Assembly (NCBI RefSeq): GCF_963855985.1 | Contig: NC_087095.1 | Span: 17,494,001 to 17,558,000, forward strand | DNA from: Ostrinia nubilalis | Lineage: Eukaryota > Arthropoda > Insecta > Lepidoptera > Crambidae | DNA: 64,000 bases | Direction of reading: 5' to 3' | In this document: in pieces, positions 47,787 to 58,684 of the stretch | How the letters are laid out: each line of letters begins with the position of its first letter | Position numbering within the stretch: position 1 is the stretch's first letter | Position numbers and translations under genes: made by a program | Notes under the pieces: generated by a model | The model's input: only the letters and a program-made list of their open reading frames with translations | Told to the model about the DNA's origin: nothing | The model's database searches: none

Positions 47787-48200
47787 ATATTATCTAAAAT
47801 ACCGCAGTGTCTCAAGACCTTTGACTGAAAGTCTTTGACCAATGTGTGTTGGCTTGGCGGCGATGACGCACGAAACGGAGATGTGATCCTTCACTATGGG
47901 CCTTATGAGAAGGCTCAAAGTCACCCAAAGGGTGATGAGGAAGTCCGCAGGAGACTCAAAGTAACAGACATAGCCCGCATAATTACCAAACTTTCGCGGC
48001 AATGGGCAGGGGACAGCTCGCAGAAGTGATGGCCGTTTGGGCAGAAAATTTCTCGAGTGGCGCCCACGTATAGGAAGACGCAATGTTGCAGGCCTCATGT
48101 TCCTGTGCTGCTCATATACATTCATGTATACGAACAGCACAGGAACGATTGTTGTGGAAATCCTCAGGCAAGCCTCTATCCAGCAGTAGACACCCTTTCA
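47787..48200 (+). pseudogene. RTE fragment, forward part, decayed
   Basis: Matches the intact RTE from about 45126 onward: ATACCGCAGTGTCTCAAGAC, GGGCCTTATGAGAAGGCTCA, AAGTAACAGACATAGCCCGC, then a tail with CCTCTATCCAGCAGTAGACA. A short duplication around CAGCACAGGAAC / CCTGTGCTG and several indels break the frame. Confidence 0.8.
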
Positions 48201-48466
48201 TCAAGGAGGAAACCTTCCTCGTTGTCACTATTGTCAGTCATGACTTCTAAATTTCGTCTTTCCTGAGCGAAATTTCTTCAAGTCGATTTGAAGACAAATG
48301 ATTTACAAAAAATGTATGAATTATAAATAAAACATCAATATAAACATACAATATTAAGTAAGAACCAAGTTGCCTTTGACGCACATAGGGACACCCGTGT
48401 CCCAATACAGATTTTTACATAATATTCATTATGCATACGAAGAAAATAGAAAATATGTAATAAAAC

Positions 48467-49068
48467 GATAATTGAGTCGTCTAGTTTCAAAACCCGCTAA
48501 AACGCTCCTGCAACTAATTTCTGTTTATATCTCTAAATGATGCTACTGCAATTTTCTCATCATACTGTTCAATCATTTTCGATCAAAATACACTAAAAGA
48601 CTACTAAACTAGCACTTAAAGTTAGGTTTGTGTTACAAACTCCGCTAAAACGCCGTCCGTTTCTTTCAAAACCCTCTAAAAGTTGATTGACCAATGGTAG
48701 CACGGTATTTTGGTCACGTGACTGCGAAATCAGTATGGAGATTTTTTTATAACGTGGTTGCTTCATAATTTGCTCTTATCAAATCCCGCTAAAATACAAC
48801 ATGTCCGTTTCAAATCCCATTAAAACCGAATGTTCGTAACAAAATACGCCAAAATGAAAATAGTTTTCATTATAATTCAAATTATATTTAATTTAAAGAT
48901 AAATAGCAATTACTGTTAGTATTGGCAGATGACAATAATAATTCGTATCATTTTTTTTTTTGCCTAAGGCCAAAGCTATATGGATAAGCGGTTTTTTTCA
49001 ATTTCTCGAAATCTTATCAAAATCGTTTTAGCGGGATTTGAAACTAGACGCCTCAATTATACTTATTA
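48467..49068. mobile_element. MITE with CCCGCTAAAA termini
   Basis: The left end ATAATTGAGTCGTCTAGTTT and the right end (reverse complement) ATAATTGAGGCGTCTAGTTT run on into CAAAWCCCGCTAAAACG, giving inverted repeats of about 36 bp. The CCCGCTAAAA motif or a near form recurs several times inside (48660, 48675, 48790, 48820). Confidence 0.7.
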
Positions 49069-49346
49069 GTGAATGTAAATCGGAAGAAAAATAATGGGCA
49101 AAAAGCTGCTAAGTAATATTAAAATATTTTTTAATTTTGACGTCTAACGAATTTTTTTTTTACATTTTGTGCCAGTATTTTTTTACACAAAGAATCGCGT
49201 TTTTTATTATTTATAGCGCATAAACATAAAAGATAATAATAAAATTTAAGAATATTAAACTACAAAGGGTTTAACTTAACTAGTATTACTGTAAATCCTA
49301 AAAACTATGCGGGGACAAGTGTGTCCCATATGCGTGAAAGGGTTAA

Positions 49347-49699
49347 TTAAGACGTTTAATTAAGTTGACGCGAAGTGACGCAGCCGGGCCTACGGTGCGC
49401 TGTCAAGCGGGTAGTTTGAAATAGCTGGTTACAGCGCTTCCACGAATGTCACGTATGTTTATCGTTATTAAACAGGTACGTGACGTTAGTGACATTCGTT
49501 ATACAATCACTGACTTATGATTAAGTATAAGGGTTGATAGTTGTTACGCCCGTATTCACAAACACTACTATGAGGTCTCACAGTGCGCGTGGACGCACAG
49601 GGTGCCACGCGAACCAATCACAGAGCTCTATTCAACTATGTGCGTTCGTTTTGCTGCTTCACTTATGCAAGCATCGTTTGTAAATTTTGATTATTATAT
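49347..49699. other. Short spacer
   Basis: Slightly GC-rich at 49370-49420 and 49590-49650. Nothing was recognised. Confidence 0.3.
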
Positions 49700-49703
49700 T
49701 TAT

Positions 49704-51104
49704 TGCAAGAAAGGATTTTTTTCCTGGCGGCTTGGTGACTGGAATTGAACCGCCACCGGTGCAGACGGAGAAGATGGTGAAATGTCTGCACGTGAAAAGG
49801 AGGTTGTCCGGCTTGCAGAAATTTATATAAGTTACCGTTCCTTGTGTGAAATTAGAAAATGTAAATAAAACAGCTCCCTCTCAATTGACACAATTTATTT
49901 TTATCTCGTATGCTCGTATATAGTTAACAATTACGATATTATAATAACTACTGTAATAGTGCCAATCTCAAGGGATTCAGGGTCGTTAATTAGGTTCGGT
50001 TTGGTGAATATTATTGCCACTACAAATTTCTTAAAACTCAGCCTAAATATTAAAAGACTCTACTAGTTAAGATAACTGCGCGATGTCAGGTCGGAAAGAC
50101 TCCTACTTGAAGGATGGAAAAGTGGGTACCTTGGAAGCCATGCGGTTATAAGCCGTTACCCTGAACGTTCCTCTCTTCTTCCGGGGTCCAACGGGTCTCG
50201 CACACTTTTAGGTTACAAGCAGCGTCCTCCACGGCCTCAAGCGCGCAGTGCCAGATGAAGCTCTTGCATCTCTTTGACAGTTAAGCGTTCAAACTCTTGC
50301 AGAGACAGAGGTTTGATGACAAGGAGGAAATGCGAAGAGATCAGCAGTTCAGAAAGGAGTAATAATTATAGAAATCAATATGAAATATTGAAATATCTAA
50401 AATATGAAATGTAAAATCGTAAAATATGAAATTATGAAATATAAAATATAAAATTTGAAATCCCGCATGAAAACTGCTCGCTAATTTAAACTTCACTCGC
50501 AGTTTTCAGCATCCCAATACCCTCATCCGAACAGGATTTAGGGAACTTCTGAAAGAAACGATCACATGAAACAACACGCACCGGAATACGAAAATTATCA
50601 ACCACGAAAAAATAAATAAATTCTCCGACGGGAACTTACCTCATGTGTGTTTATTTTAAAAATATATTAAGAAATTATCGTGGATGCATTCTGCATTCCA
50701 CGATTTGAACACAGGGGATTACATCCCCGAAAATAATAAAATTGCGGTTGCGCAAGATCGACCAAAATTCCAAAGTGATTTGACAGCTCAACTGACAGCC
50801 TGCGAGTCATCGACATCGCAAGACGTTTCGTTTCGCCGCTTAGGTAAAAAGCAAATACTAATAAAAACCATGATGAAAACAATCTCCTGAACACTGAAAA
50901 ATATTCTATTAAAAAATAGAATAATCAAAACAAAAACATTAGGAAATGTTTCAATAAAATATATTCGATTTGACTGAGCAAAAAGCGCCATCTATTGCAA
51001 ATTAATTCTAAATCACGCCAATAGATGTCGCTAGTGGTATCCAAAATCAGAATATCGAGAAAGAAAATCAATTTGTGAAAAACAGCCAAAACTGCAACGC
51101 TACA
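49704..51104 (-). repeat. 3' LTR of the minus-strand LTR element
   Basis: 1401 bp. It contains a tRNA-like patch GGAATTGAACCGCCACCGG and several hundred bases of short AT repeats (TATGAAAT). Small frames inside it occur identically in the other LTR. Confidence 0.9.
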
Positions 51105-51624
51105 ATACCCTCCCCCCTAGACATTCGCACGGAGAAAGAATCTGAGCTGCCCTCAGCGAACTACAAACTGAAAAAGAAAAAAAAAATGTGTCTAAACGCA
51201 GAAAGACCTCAAACGAAAACGTTCCAGCAGAAAGTTCAACTGAAAAAAAAAATCGAGAAAACAAACAACGAGTTGTAGGGTATGCTGACATCAGGAACAA
51301 AAACAAACTGACTTTTCACTAAGCAAAACAAACCAGATGAAAACCAACTAGCAGGACTGATGTTCTTCAAACCTGAAACAATCTCTGCTGTCCGAGCATA
51401 AATAAAACCCAACACTAACATACAATCATCTTTCATACCTCTCTTTCATACCTGTAAGCATCAGTTTCAAATTATACTGCTTGCCACCTGCATTCAAAAT
51501 TCCCCATAGAGTCCCAACTGTGAACCAGTGGTACTCGAATCCCCATTAACGTTGTAAGGCTATTTCGGCCATTACGAACATATTTTCTGGAATAGCCATC
51601 CAGTGGGCCCTAGGGGGGCGCCAC

Positions 51625-53032
51625 TGCAAGAAAGGATTTTTTTCCTGGCGGCTTGGTGACTGGAATTGAACCGCCACCGGTGCAGACGGAGAAGATGGTG
51701 AAATGTCTGCACGTGAAAAGGAGGTTGTCCGGCTTGCAGAAATTTATATAAGTTACCGTTCCTTGTGTGAAATTAGAAAATGTAAATAAAACAGCTCCCT
51801 CTCAATTGACACAATTTATTTTTATCTCGTATGCTCGTATATAGTTAACAATTACGATATTATAATAACTACTGTAATAGTGCCAATCTCAAGGGATTCA
51901 GGGTCGTTAATTAGGTTCGGTTTGGTGAATATTATTGGCTATTGCCACTACAAATTTCTTAAAACTCAGCCTAAATATTAAAAGACTCTACTAGTTAAGA
52001 TAACTGCGCGATGTCAGGTCGGAAAGACTCCTACTTGAAGGATGGAAAAGTGGGTACCTTGGAAGCCATGCAGTTATAAGCCGTTACCCTGAACGTTCCT
52101 CTCTTCTTCCGGGGTCCAACGGGTCTCGCACACTTTTAGGTTACAAGCAGCGTCCTCCACGGCCTCAAACGCGCAGTGCCAGATGAAGCTCTTGCATCTC
52201 TTTGACAGGTAAGCGTTCAAACTCTTGCAGAGACAGAGGTTTGATGACAAGGAGGAAATGCGAAGAGATCAGCAGTTCAGAAAGGAGTAATAATTATAGA
52301 AATCAATATGAAATATTGAAATATCTAAAATATGAAATGTAAAATCGTAAAATATGAAATTATGAAATATAAAATATAAAATTTGAAATCCCGCATGAAA
52401 ACTGCTCGCTAATTTAAACTTCACTCGCAGTTTTCAGCATCCCAATACCCTCATCCGAACAGGATTTAGGGAACTTCTGAAAGAAACGATCACATGAAAC
52501 AACACGCACCGGAATACGAAAATTATCAACCACGAAAAAATAAATAAATTCTCCGACGGGAACTTACCTCATGTGTGTTTATTTTAAAAATATATTAAGA
52601 AATTATCGTGGATGCATTCTGCATTCCACGATTTGAACACAGGGGATTACATCCCCGAAAATAATAAAATTGCGGTTGCGCAAGATCGACCAAAATTCCA
52701 AAGTGATTTGACAGCTCAACTGACAGCCTGCGAGTCATCGACATCGCAAGACGTTTCGTTTCGCCGCTTAGGTAAAAAGCAAATACTAATAAAAACCATG
52801 ATGAAAACAATCTCCTGAACACTGAAAAATATTCTATTAAAAAATAGAATAATCAAAACAAAAACATTAGGAAATGTTTCAATAAAATATATTCGATTTG
52901 ACTGAGCAAAAAGCGCCATCTATTGCAAATTAATTCTAAATCACGCCAATAGATGTCGCTAGTGGTATCCAAAATCAGAATATCGAGAAAGAAAATCAAT
53001 TTGTGAAAAACAGCCAAAACTGCAACGCTACA
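51625..53032 (-). repeat. 5' LTR of the minus-strand LTR element
   Basis: 1408 bp. The only length difference from its partner is an inserted GGCTATT near 51936. Confidence 0.9.
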
Positions 53033-53036
53033 TTAT

Positions 53037-53633
53037 TCTGTAAGAAATATATTATCTTTAAACAGCCAAATACAAAAAACTGACATTGTGAACCAAAAAT
53101 TCGTACAAAATAAGAAACATACAAAACATTTCTAGGTGCCCGGTATTTGTTTTGTTATACTTAGATTCATATTTACTTTAACATCTATGTAGGTATTATG
53201 TAGTCGTATTGCCTAATAGGTAAGCTACTGTTATTACATTTCCATAAGGTAGGTACTTGTAGATCAAAGCTCTTCGCCCCTGGAGACGCAAGTTCGAGTG
53301 TACGTTTGTGTGTAACCCGAGCCTGCTCGGCGGCGTCTGCGGTCGCGCTCCTATGTCCTCACCGACACTTTCGCTCACCACTGTTAGGTACGTCTTTTGT
53401 TTTTTGCCGGGATTAGACCTACTGCGAATGAGTGTCAGCAAAAACTGGTTTCGACCTCACTTTCAATGTTTTGTGATGTGATTCGAGTCTGACCTAAATT
53501 TAGCGCTCTAGAATGCCAATTTAGGAGCTTACATTATGGTATCACTTGTGTATGAAATCTTTATTTATTAAAAGCGATCATTAGTATGAATTAATAAGCT
53601 ACTGACTCTACAAACTTAACACAGTATCTAATA
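53037..53633. other. Spacer with a GC-rich island open on both strands
   Basis: At 53265-53395 a plus frame (IKALRPWRRKFECTFVCNPS...) and a minus frame (SVGEDIGARPQTPPSRLGLH...) are both open. The plus side has TGTAG before it and a GTACGT donor after it. Neither is recognised, so an exon is possible but unproven. Confidence 0.25.
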
Positions 53634-53742
53634 CTAGCTTTCGCCCTCAGAACTGATACGGTAGGTAAGTTTCGTGAAAGTTAGTTTGCGTGAAAGAATA
53701 ACAAACATTCTTACAAGTTTTCGCATTATAAAAATAGTGGGA
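53634..53742 (-). mobile_element. Short Helitron-type element, minus
   Basis: CTAGCTTTCGCCCTCAGAAC at the left is the element's 3' end; TCCCACTATTTTTATAATGC at the right, on the minus strand, is its 5' end. It is internally deleted. Confidence 0.6.
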
Positions 53743-53778
53743 TTATTTACTTTTACATACTGCACTTTTATTCAATAA

Positions 53779-53981
53779 CTAGCTGACCCGGCGAACTTTG
53801 TTCTGCCTTAGAGGCAATAAATAAGCAAACTTTTTTTTTAATTTCGAACGAGATAAAAAGTATCCTATGTCCTTCTCCTGGCTCTAAACTACCTCCCTGA
53901 CAATTTTCAGCTAAATCGGTTCAGCCGTTCTTGAGTTATAAGTGGAGTAACTAACACGACTTTCTTTTATATATATAGATA
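53779..53981 (-). mobile_element. Helitron-type element, GACCCGGCGAAC subfamily, minus
   Basis: CTAGCTGACCCGGCGAACTT at the left; the stem GGCG/CGCC lies in the element's 3' end. It shares the blocks AAAAGTATCCTATGTCCTTC and CGGTTCAGCCGTTCTTGAGT with the inverted copy at 58195-58361. Confidence 0.65.
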
Positions 53982-54364
53982 TTATTAGGTAGGTACCTGA
54001 AAAGCATTTTAACTGTTGTGATTCATATTCAAAAATATTATGCACATAGAACGTAAAGTGGAGCGAGGATACCAAGAATTTTCAGCACATTTATTGTTGT
54101 AACAAACTTGTAGCGCCATCTAGCGGGTGGTGCACGAAGCGAATGCTTTTACAGCCGCAAGGGTTTTCGTATGAGTTGGAGGGGTGTGGGTTGCTATCTG
54201 CACTCTGTGAGAGCTTTTAGAAGCTAGCAGCTTCGCTAGATGTCGCTCTAACAAAATTTGGCAAGAAAGAAAACATTTCAGGAAAAATTATAGTCTATTT
54301 TGTTTTTTGACAAAATATCTGCTACATTTTTCTCTCTAGAAATTATTTGTATACTACGAATTTA

Positions 54365-54491
54365 GGGCTGAGTTGCACCGTTACTTTAAAAGTAAACTAT
54401 ACTTAACCATAACCGGTATTGTTTGTAATAAGTATAGTTTGGCAGACTTTTAACTTTTGTTAAAGTTAAAGTACGATGGTGCAACCAAGCC
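54365..54491. mobile_element. MITE-like inverted repeat, family B
   Basis: GGGCTGAGTTGCACCGTTAC at the left; GGTGCAACCAAGCC at the right; TA on both sides. The interior pairs AAGTATAGTTT with AAACTATACTT. Confidence 0.75.
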
Positions 54492-54494
54492 TAA

Positions 54495-57400
54495 ATTTGA
54501 AAGTAAAGATAATGCTATTAATTTAAAAAAAAGTATAATGACCGATCTGCCCACCGAGACTCATACTATTCCCATCCCATACATAGACTCATATTACCCA
54601 ATAAAATAACCCAAGTAGGTGTCTCACATACGGTATTTTCTATGCCTAATTAGGTATCAATTCAATATTCGCAACCGCACTTGGCTCTTGCGTTTATCAC
54701 AAAGCGGCTGGAGGGTCCTCCACGCGTGATGGGCTCTCCACGCGCCTAGGGCTCGCCACGTCATGCGCTGAACTATGGCCCGGGAAGCTGTTAGCAAGCC
54801 GGGAAATATGTTATTACAATTATTTTAATTTATTTACATATTTTAATGTTAAAAGAAAGAAAGCATTTACGTTGTAAAATTAACATTAAAAAATATTTTT
54901 TGTTACGGTGAAATCAAAGCTACATTTTCAAGACTGATTTTCTTTCAATTCACATAGGCACTCGAGCACTTTTTACCAGGAAATTTTAAAGTGGAAATCA
55001 AACTAAAAACGTGAAGCGAGTACTTCAGTCGGAGCCCGGAGCGGGTACTTAACGGAACGGGAGCGTTTTAACGAGTTCCCGGAACGGGACGCGTCTTAAT
55101 TAACACTCCGATCGGAGCCGATGCTAAGTGACAAACGCTTTCAATACACCAAACGAGATGAAGCGGGAATGTTGCTGACATGGAAACTAGTGTTACTTAT
55201 GAAGTTATGCTGAGTTTGTTTCAACCAAATGCCGCCCACTGCTGTACAAAGCCCTCCTCCAAAGTTTACCTGCACTGTGTTGGGTAGTTAAGGCTTTTTA
55301 AAAAACACATACTTAATAAAAATATATTTTTATTATTTTATATTACAATGATAGTAGTGTGAATAAAATAATGAGTTTATTTTGTAGGCAACGTAAAAAA
55401 CGAAACGTGACTAAACGCGCGATTTTTTAGAGATAAAACGAAAAATATATTTATTGATATTAGAACTGAAGAGACAAACACAAGTCGCGACTAAACAAAG
55501 TACCACCAATATAGGTAACTGATAGACGCAAAAATGTTGGAACAAACAGCTGGTGAGCTGAGCGAGCGATAAGCGCGCAAGTCCTAAGCCAACAACCCGC
55601 GCGAGATATCCCCGCACTATTGTTTTAGCCAATCTGTCGCTGAGGTTATTGCTTCCAAGTTTGTTTGAGCTCCTGTTGTATTAGGAGCAGCTTGACTCGC
55701 AATGTTAGGAGTTCTGTACAAGTGGTCGGCTACGTTTGTGATTTGAATTAGTGATGTTGTTTTCAACATGAAGTCGTGTGCGACCGGGATCTGTGTCACT
55801 GTGTGAAGTTTGTACCTACGACTCTACTGTATGGTAGTTGTAGTAGTATGGATTGTTACAACGGACATTATTACAAACACTCGTATTTTATAATATGCGC
55901 TTATCTCTTTTATAGAGATCTCCAACAGTCAGTAATGTCTAGTATGACGTAAGGCAATAGAAACCTTTTTTCTATGTGTAAGTCTAGTGAGCAAGAGCTT
56001 TTAGAAGTTGTGAAAACTTTCAAAATGAAAAAAAAATGTTTAGTTCTTATACAATGTCCAAAAACATCGCTATTGCGCCACATCCTCGCACCTCTCTCCT
56101 GAACATCTTTATGGTCGCTCCGCTTAAACTGCACTCCATGCATCGACCTGTGTCAGCTTGGCACCAAATTAATTTCTATAGCCTTGCCTCGAGCGCAGCA
56201 AGTTACAAAATAAAGAGAAACAGTAACTTTCCCAATGTATAGGGTACAGTAGACAGTGAAATAGGATAAGGCTTCAAATCCCCTTGCAAATTGAATCCGT
56301 CTTGAATTCAGTTTAACGCATAAATGGAAATCGATTAGATAGTCAGCCAGTTCACTAAGAGTGGACGCATTCCACGCGTGTGTCCTATTTAACGCCAATT
56401 TCTCGGAGATTTGTGGTTGGTAATTCCGTTAAAAGGGGATATCCCAACTCACTAACTGCGTTCACGCCTGCGGTTTCCATATAGGGAATTAGTATACAAG
56501 TCCGCGCCAATAGTCTGCGGCGTAGTTTGCCCCTACTAAAACGCAGTACGTTGTGGTGCAAGCATGCCTGAGCCGCGTCAGCGACATCGTAGCTGCGTCG
56601 CTCAGCCCGCAAACTTAATTAAAATCCGCACAAACAGTTAGCGCGCCGACATGCTGACTGCGGAGTGTAGGCGACGGCGGAAGGTTCAGAAACGTCTTTA
56701 TTGTTGTTTCACGTACTGCTTTAAGTGAAGAGCACGCAGTTAGAAAAAATGTACCTTATTATTGGGGGAACTAGAGAGCTCTCGCTCTCCATATGCTCTG
56801 ATAGCATTATTGTTTTTATAGCGCATTACGGATTGAACGTACACTGGAATGAGCACTCGGTTTCGTGCATGTTTTTGCAGAAACGCAAAATGTGCACCAT
56901 ACTTATGTAAGCTATGAGTTCATTTTCCTTCAGAGCCTGAAAATAGCCATAATCTCATCGTTAATATCTTCTTACATCATAACATATTTAAACATGTCAT
57001 GTCAAAAGCGTTCGAAAGTATTATAAAAAAGAAATGTTTTGATCAAATTACAAAAACATAAAACTCAACTATAGTAATAATTTCAAGTTAAAATTACCTC
57101 ATCATCTACCTATTACAATACAGCTTAACAAACCGTTAACACAGCCTTGCCATCATTCAAGTTTGAAGCCGTCACTCGAGTCTGTGCCTTGCGCCACTCT
57201 CATAGTTTGGTAAGTTGCCGAAGCCACTTGACACGCCTCTTCCGATTTGCATAAGTTTTAATCAAAGAAGTTCGCGCCGATGGCTGCGCTCGCGTCGGCC
57301 CGCACTTACGCTCGCACTCGAGGTCACTTGCCAAAGCACATGCATTTGTTAAAAATATACCCATTAGTATAGGTAGATTTGAAAACAAACCAATACCAAG

Positions 57401-58194
57401 TAAAATAACGTACGGAACGAATGCACGGAAAGTAACGAATAAATAACATAAGTAGGTACAAGCCATATGACATCATTGGCAAAGGCATCATTGCTGTCCA
57501 ATTCGCTCAAAAAGTAAAATACAAATGTCACTTTGTTAATTATCTTGCGGAGCAACATCTGCAGGCATTTCGATAGAGCAGCCGAGCGCGCGACGAGCTT
57601 TGTGAAGGCAGCGTGACCAAAAAGGCTCGCTTTGAACAGCGGGTGTTTCGGAACAAAATGATTAACTTCTGAGTGCCCTTGTCGCCTACTGACAGTCAAG
57701 CACAAACCGTGTCGAGTGGCTGCGGACTGGCGATTGCAGCTTCCGGAGAAATTTTCCGGAGTCATAGAGCGGCGATAGGCACAACAGTCATTCACACGGC
57801 CTCAACTAATGAGTCAATTGCCTAAACTTTTTGTAAAAACATCTTTTTTCTGTTGACCGGTATAGAGCTTTCACCACGCTTGCCGTAAATTCATGAATAC
57901 CCACAGTTGAATTCAGTAGGCCATAACATTTCAAAAGTTTGTAAATATCGCACGAAATGTGTTTAAACAACGTGTCTGACACAATTTAACTGTCCTGAAT
58001 TGATTTCGGGGTTTATTACAAAATCATAAAGAGCTGGACAGTTGACGAGCGGTTGTTCGTCTGTTAGTGGCACGAATTCGCGCGGATGCATCCACAACAC
58101 ACACTACTCGTAAATATGAGCAGTGAGCACACTTTTGCAGTTGATGTAAAATGTAATAGGCTGCTTTTCATACCAAAATCTATTCTGTTAGTTA
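54495..58194. other. Long spacer with GC-rich patches
   Basis: 54690-54800 repeats CTCCACGCG. 55020-55120 has GGAGCCCGGAGCGGG and CTCCGATCGGAG. 56400-56690 has a Runt-like TGTGGTTGG and many CpGs. A 143-codon minus frame (57364-57795) has no recognised motif and probably is chance. These patches could be enhancers. Confidence 0.3.
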
Positions 58195-58361
58195 CACCAC
58201 TTATAACTCAAGAACGGCTGAACCGATTTAGCTGAAAATTGTCAGGGAGGTAGTTTAGAGCCAGGAGAAGGACATAGGATACTTTTTATCCCGTTCGAAA
58301 TAAAAAAAAGTCTGCTTATTTATTGCCATTAAGGCGGAACAAAGTTCGCCGGGTCAGCTAG
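58195..58361 (+). mobile_element. Helitron-type element, GACCCGGCGAAC subfamily, plus
   Basis: Ends GGCGGAACAAAGTTCGCC (stem), then GGGTCAGCTAG and T. It is an inverted sister of 53779-53981. Confidence 0.65.
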
Positions 58362-58564
58362 TAAAATATAAAAATGGCGGAAAAACCAAAACAAATCATT
58401 TTTGTTTCATGTAATTTAAAATTAGTATACATAGCGCATACTACAGTATAATACAATAAGTACTATGTGTAGAACTGCTACTTTATCTCATTTCAAACTT
58501 GCCTTCAAACCACGGCATAGTGACCAGAGAAGTTTGTCATTCTTAGCGATCTTGACACTTCAAG

Positions 58565-58680
58565 ACTGACATAACTTGAACGGTAACTAGGTATAGCGAT
58601 AACCGGTGCTTTTTACATGGAGTTTGACAGATTTTTGACGTTTGTTAAAGTTAAAGTAAGATGGTGCAACCCAGCCTTAG
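58565..58680. mobile_element. MITE remnant, family B
   Basis: The right end AGATGGTGCAACCCAGCC matches the other two copies, as does the inner GACGTTTGTTAAAGTTAAAG. The left end is degraded. Confidence 0.5.
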
Positions 58681-58684
58681 AATA

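Larger units (their letters stand above)
46925..49342. mobile_element. Nested block bounded by TTAA and piggyBac-like termini
   Basis: TTAA at 46921-46924 is followed by CCCTTACACGC. At the right, GCGTGAAAGGG precedes TTAA at 49343-49346. TTAA duplication is the piggyBac signature. Inside, CCTTTGACGCACATAGGGAC (48376) is a good inverted match to the right end, and GGGACACATATGTCCC (47057) with TATGCGTTAAGG resembles a second right end. The block may therefore be two or more related elements joined. It also holds an inverted RTE and a Helitron. No transposase was found. Confidence 0.5.
49704..53032 (-). mobile_element. Young non-autonomous LTR retrotransposon with a 520-bp interior
   Basis: Direct repeats at 49704-51104 (1401 bp) and 51625-53032 (1408 bp) begin TG and end CA, and differ by eye at only three bases plus one 7-bp insertion. 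TTAT at 49700-49703 and 53033-53036 is a 4-bp target duplication. On the minus strand a tRNA primer site TGGCGCCC (51616-51623) follows the 5' LTR by one base, and a purine tract AGGGGGGAGGG (51108-51118) precedes the 3' LTR. This fixes the orientation. The interior (51105-51624) encodes no gag or pol. Errantivirus/Ty3-type origin is an inference from the 4-bp duplication and Lys-type primer site. Confidence 0.92.

Noticed and set aside
49735..49765. tRNA-like segment GGAATTGAACCGCCACCGG
   Set aside because: It lies inside both LTR copies and has no cloverleaf, so it is not a tRNA gene.
50667..52919. Pairs of identical small frames at 50.7-51.0 kb and 52.6-52.9 kb
   Set aside because: They are the same positions in the two LTRs, with no coding signature. 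The duplication is the LTR itself.
57200..57466. Minus frame with a hydrophobic N-terminus (MACTYLCYLFVTFRAF...) and a GTAAGT donor at about 57309
   Set aside because: The hydrophobic stretch is what AT-rich DNA gives by chance, and no homology is recognised. The donor alone is not enough.
57364..57795. 143-codon minus-strand frame
   Set aside because: No domain, mixed composition and no initiation or splice support. The length is possible by chance in a GC-richer patch.
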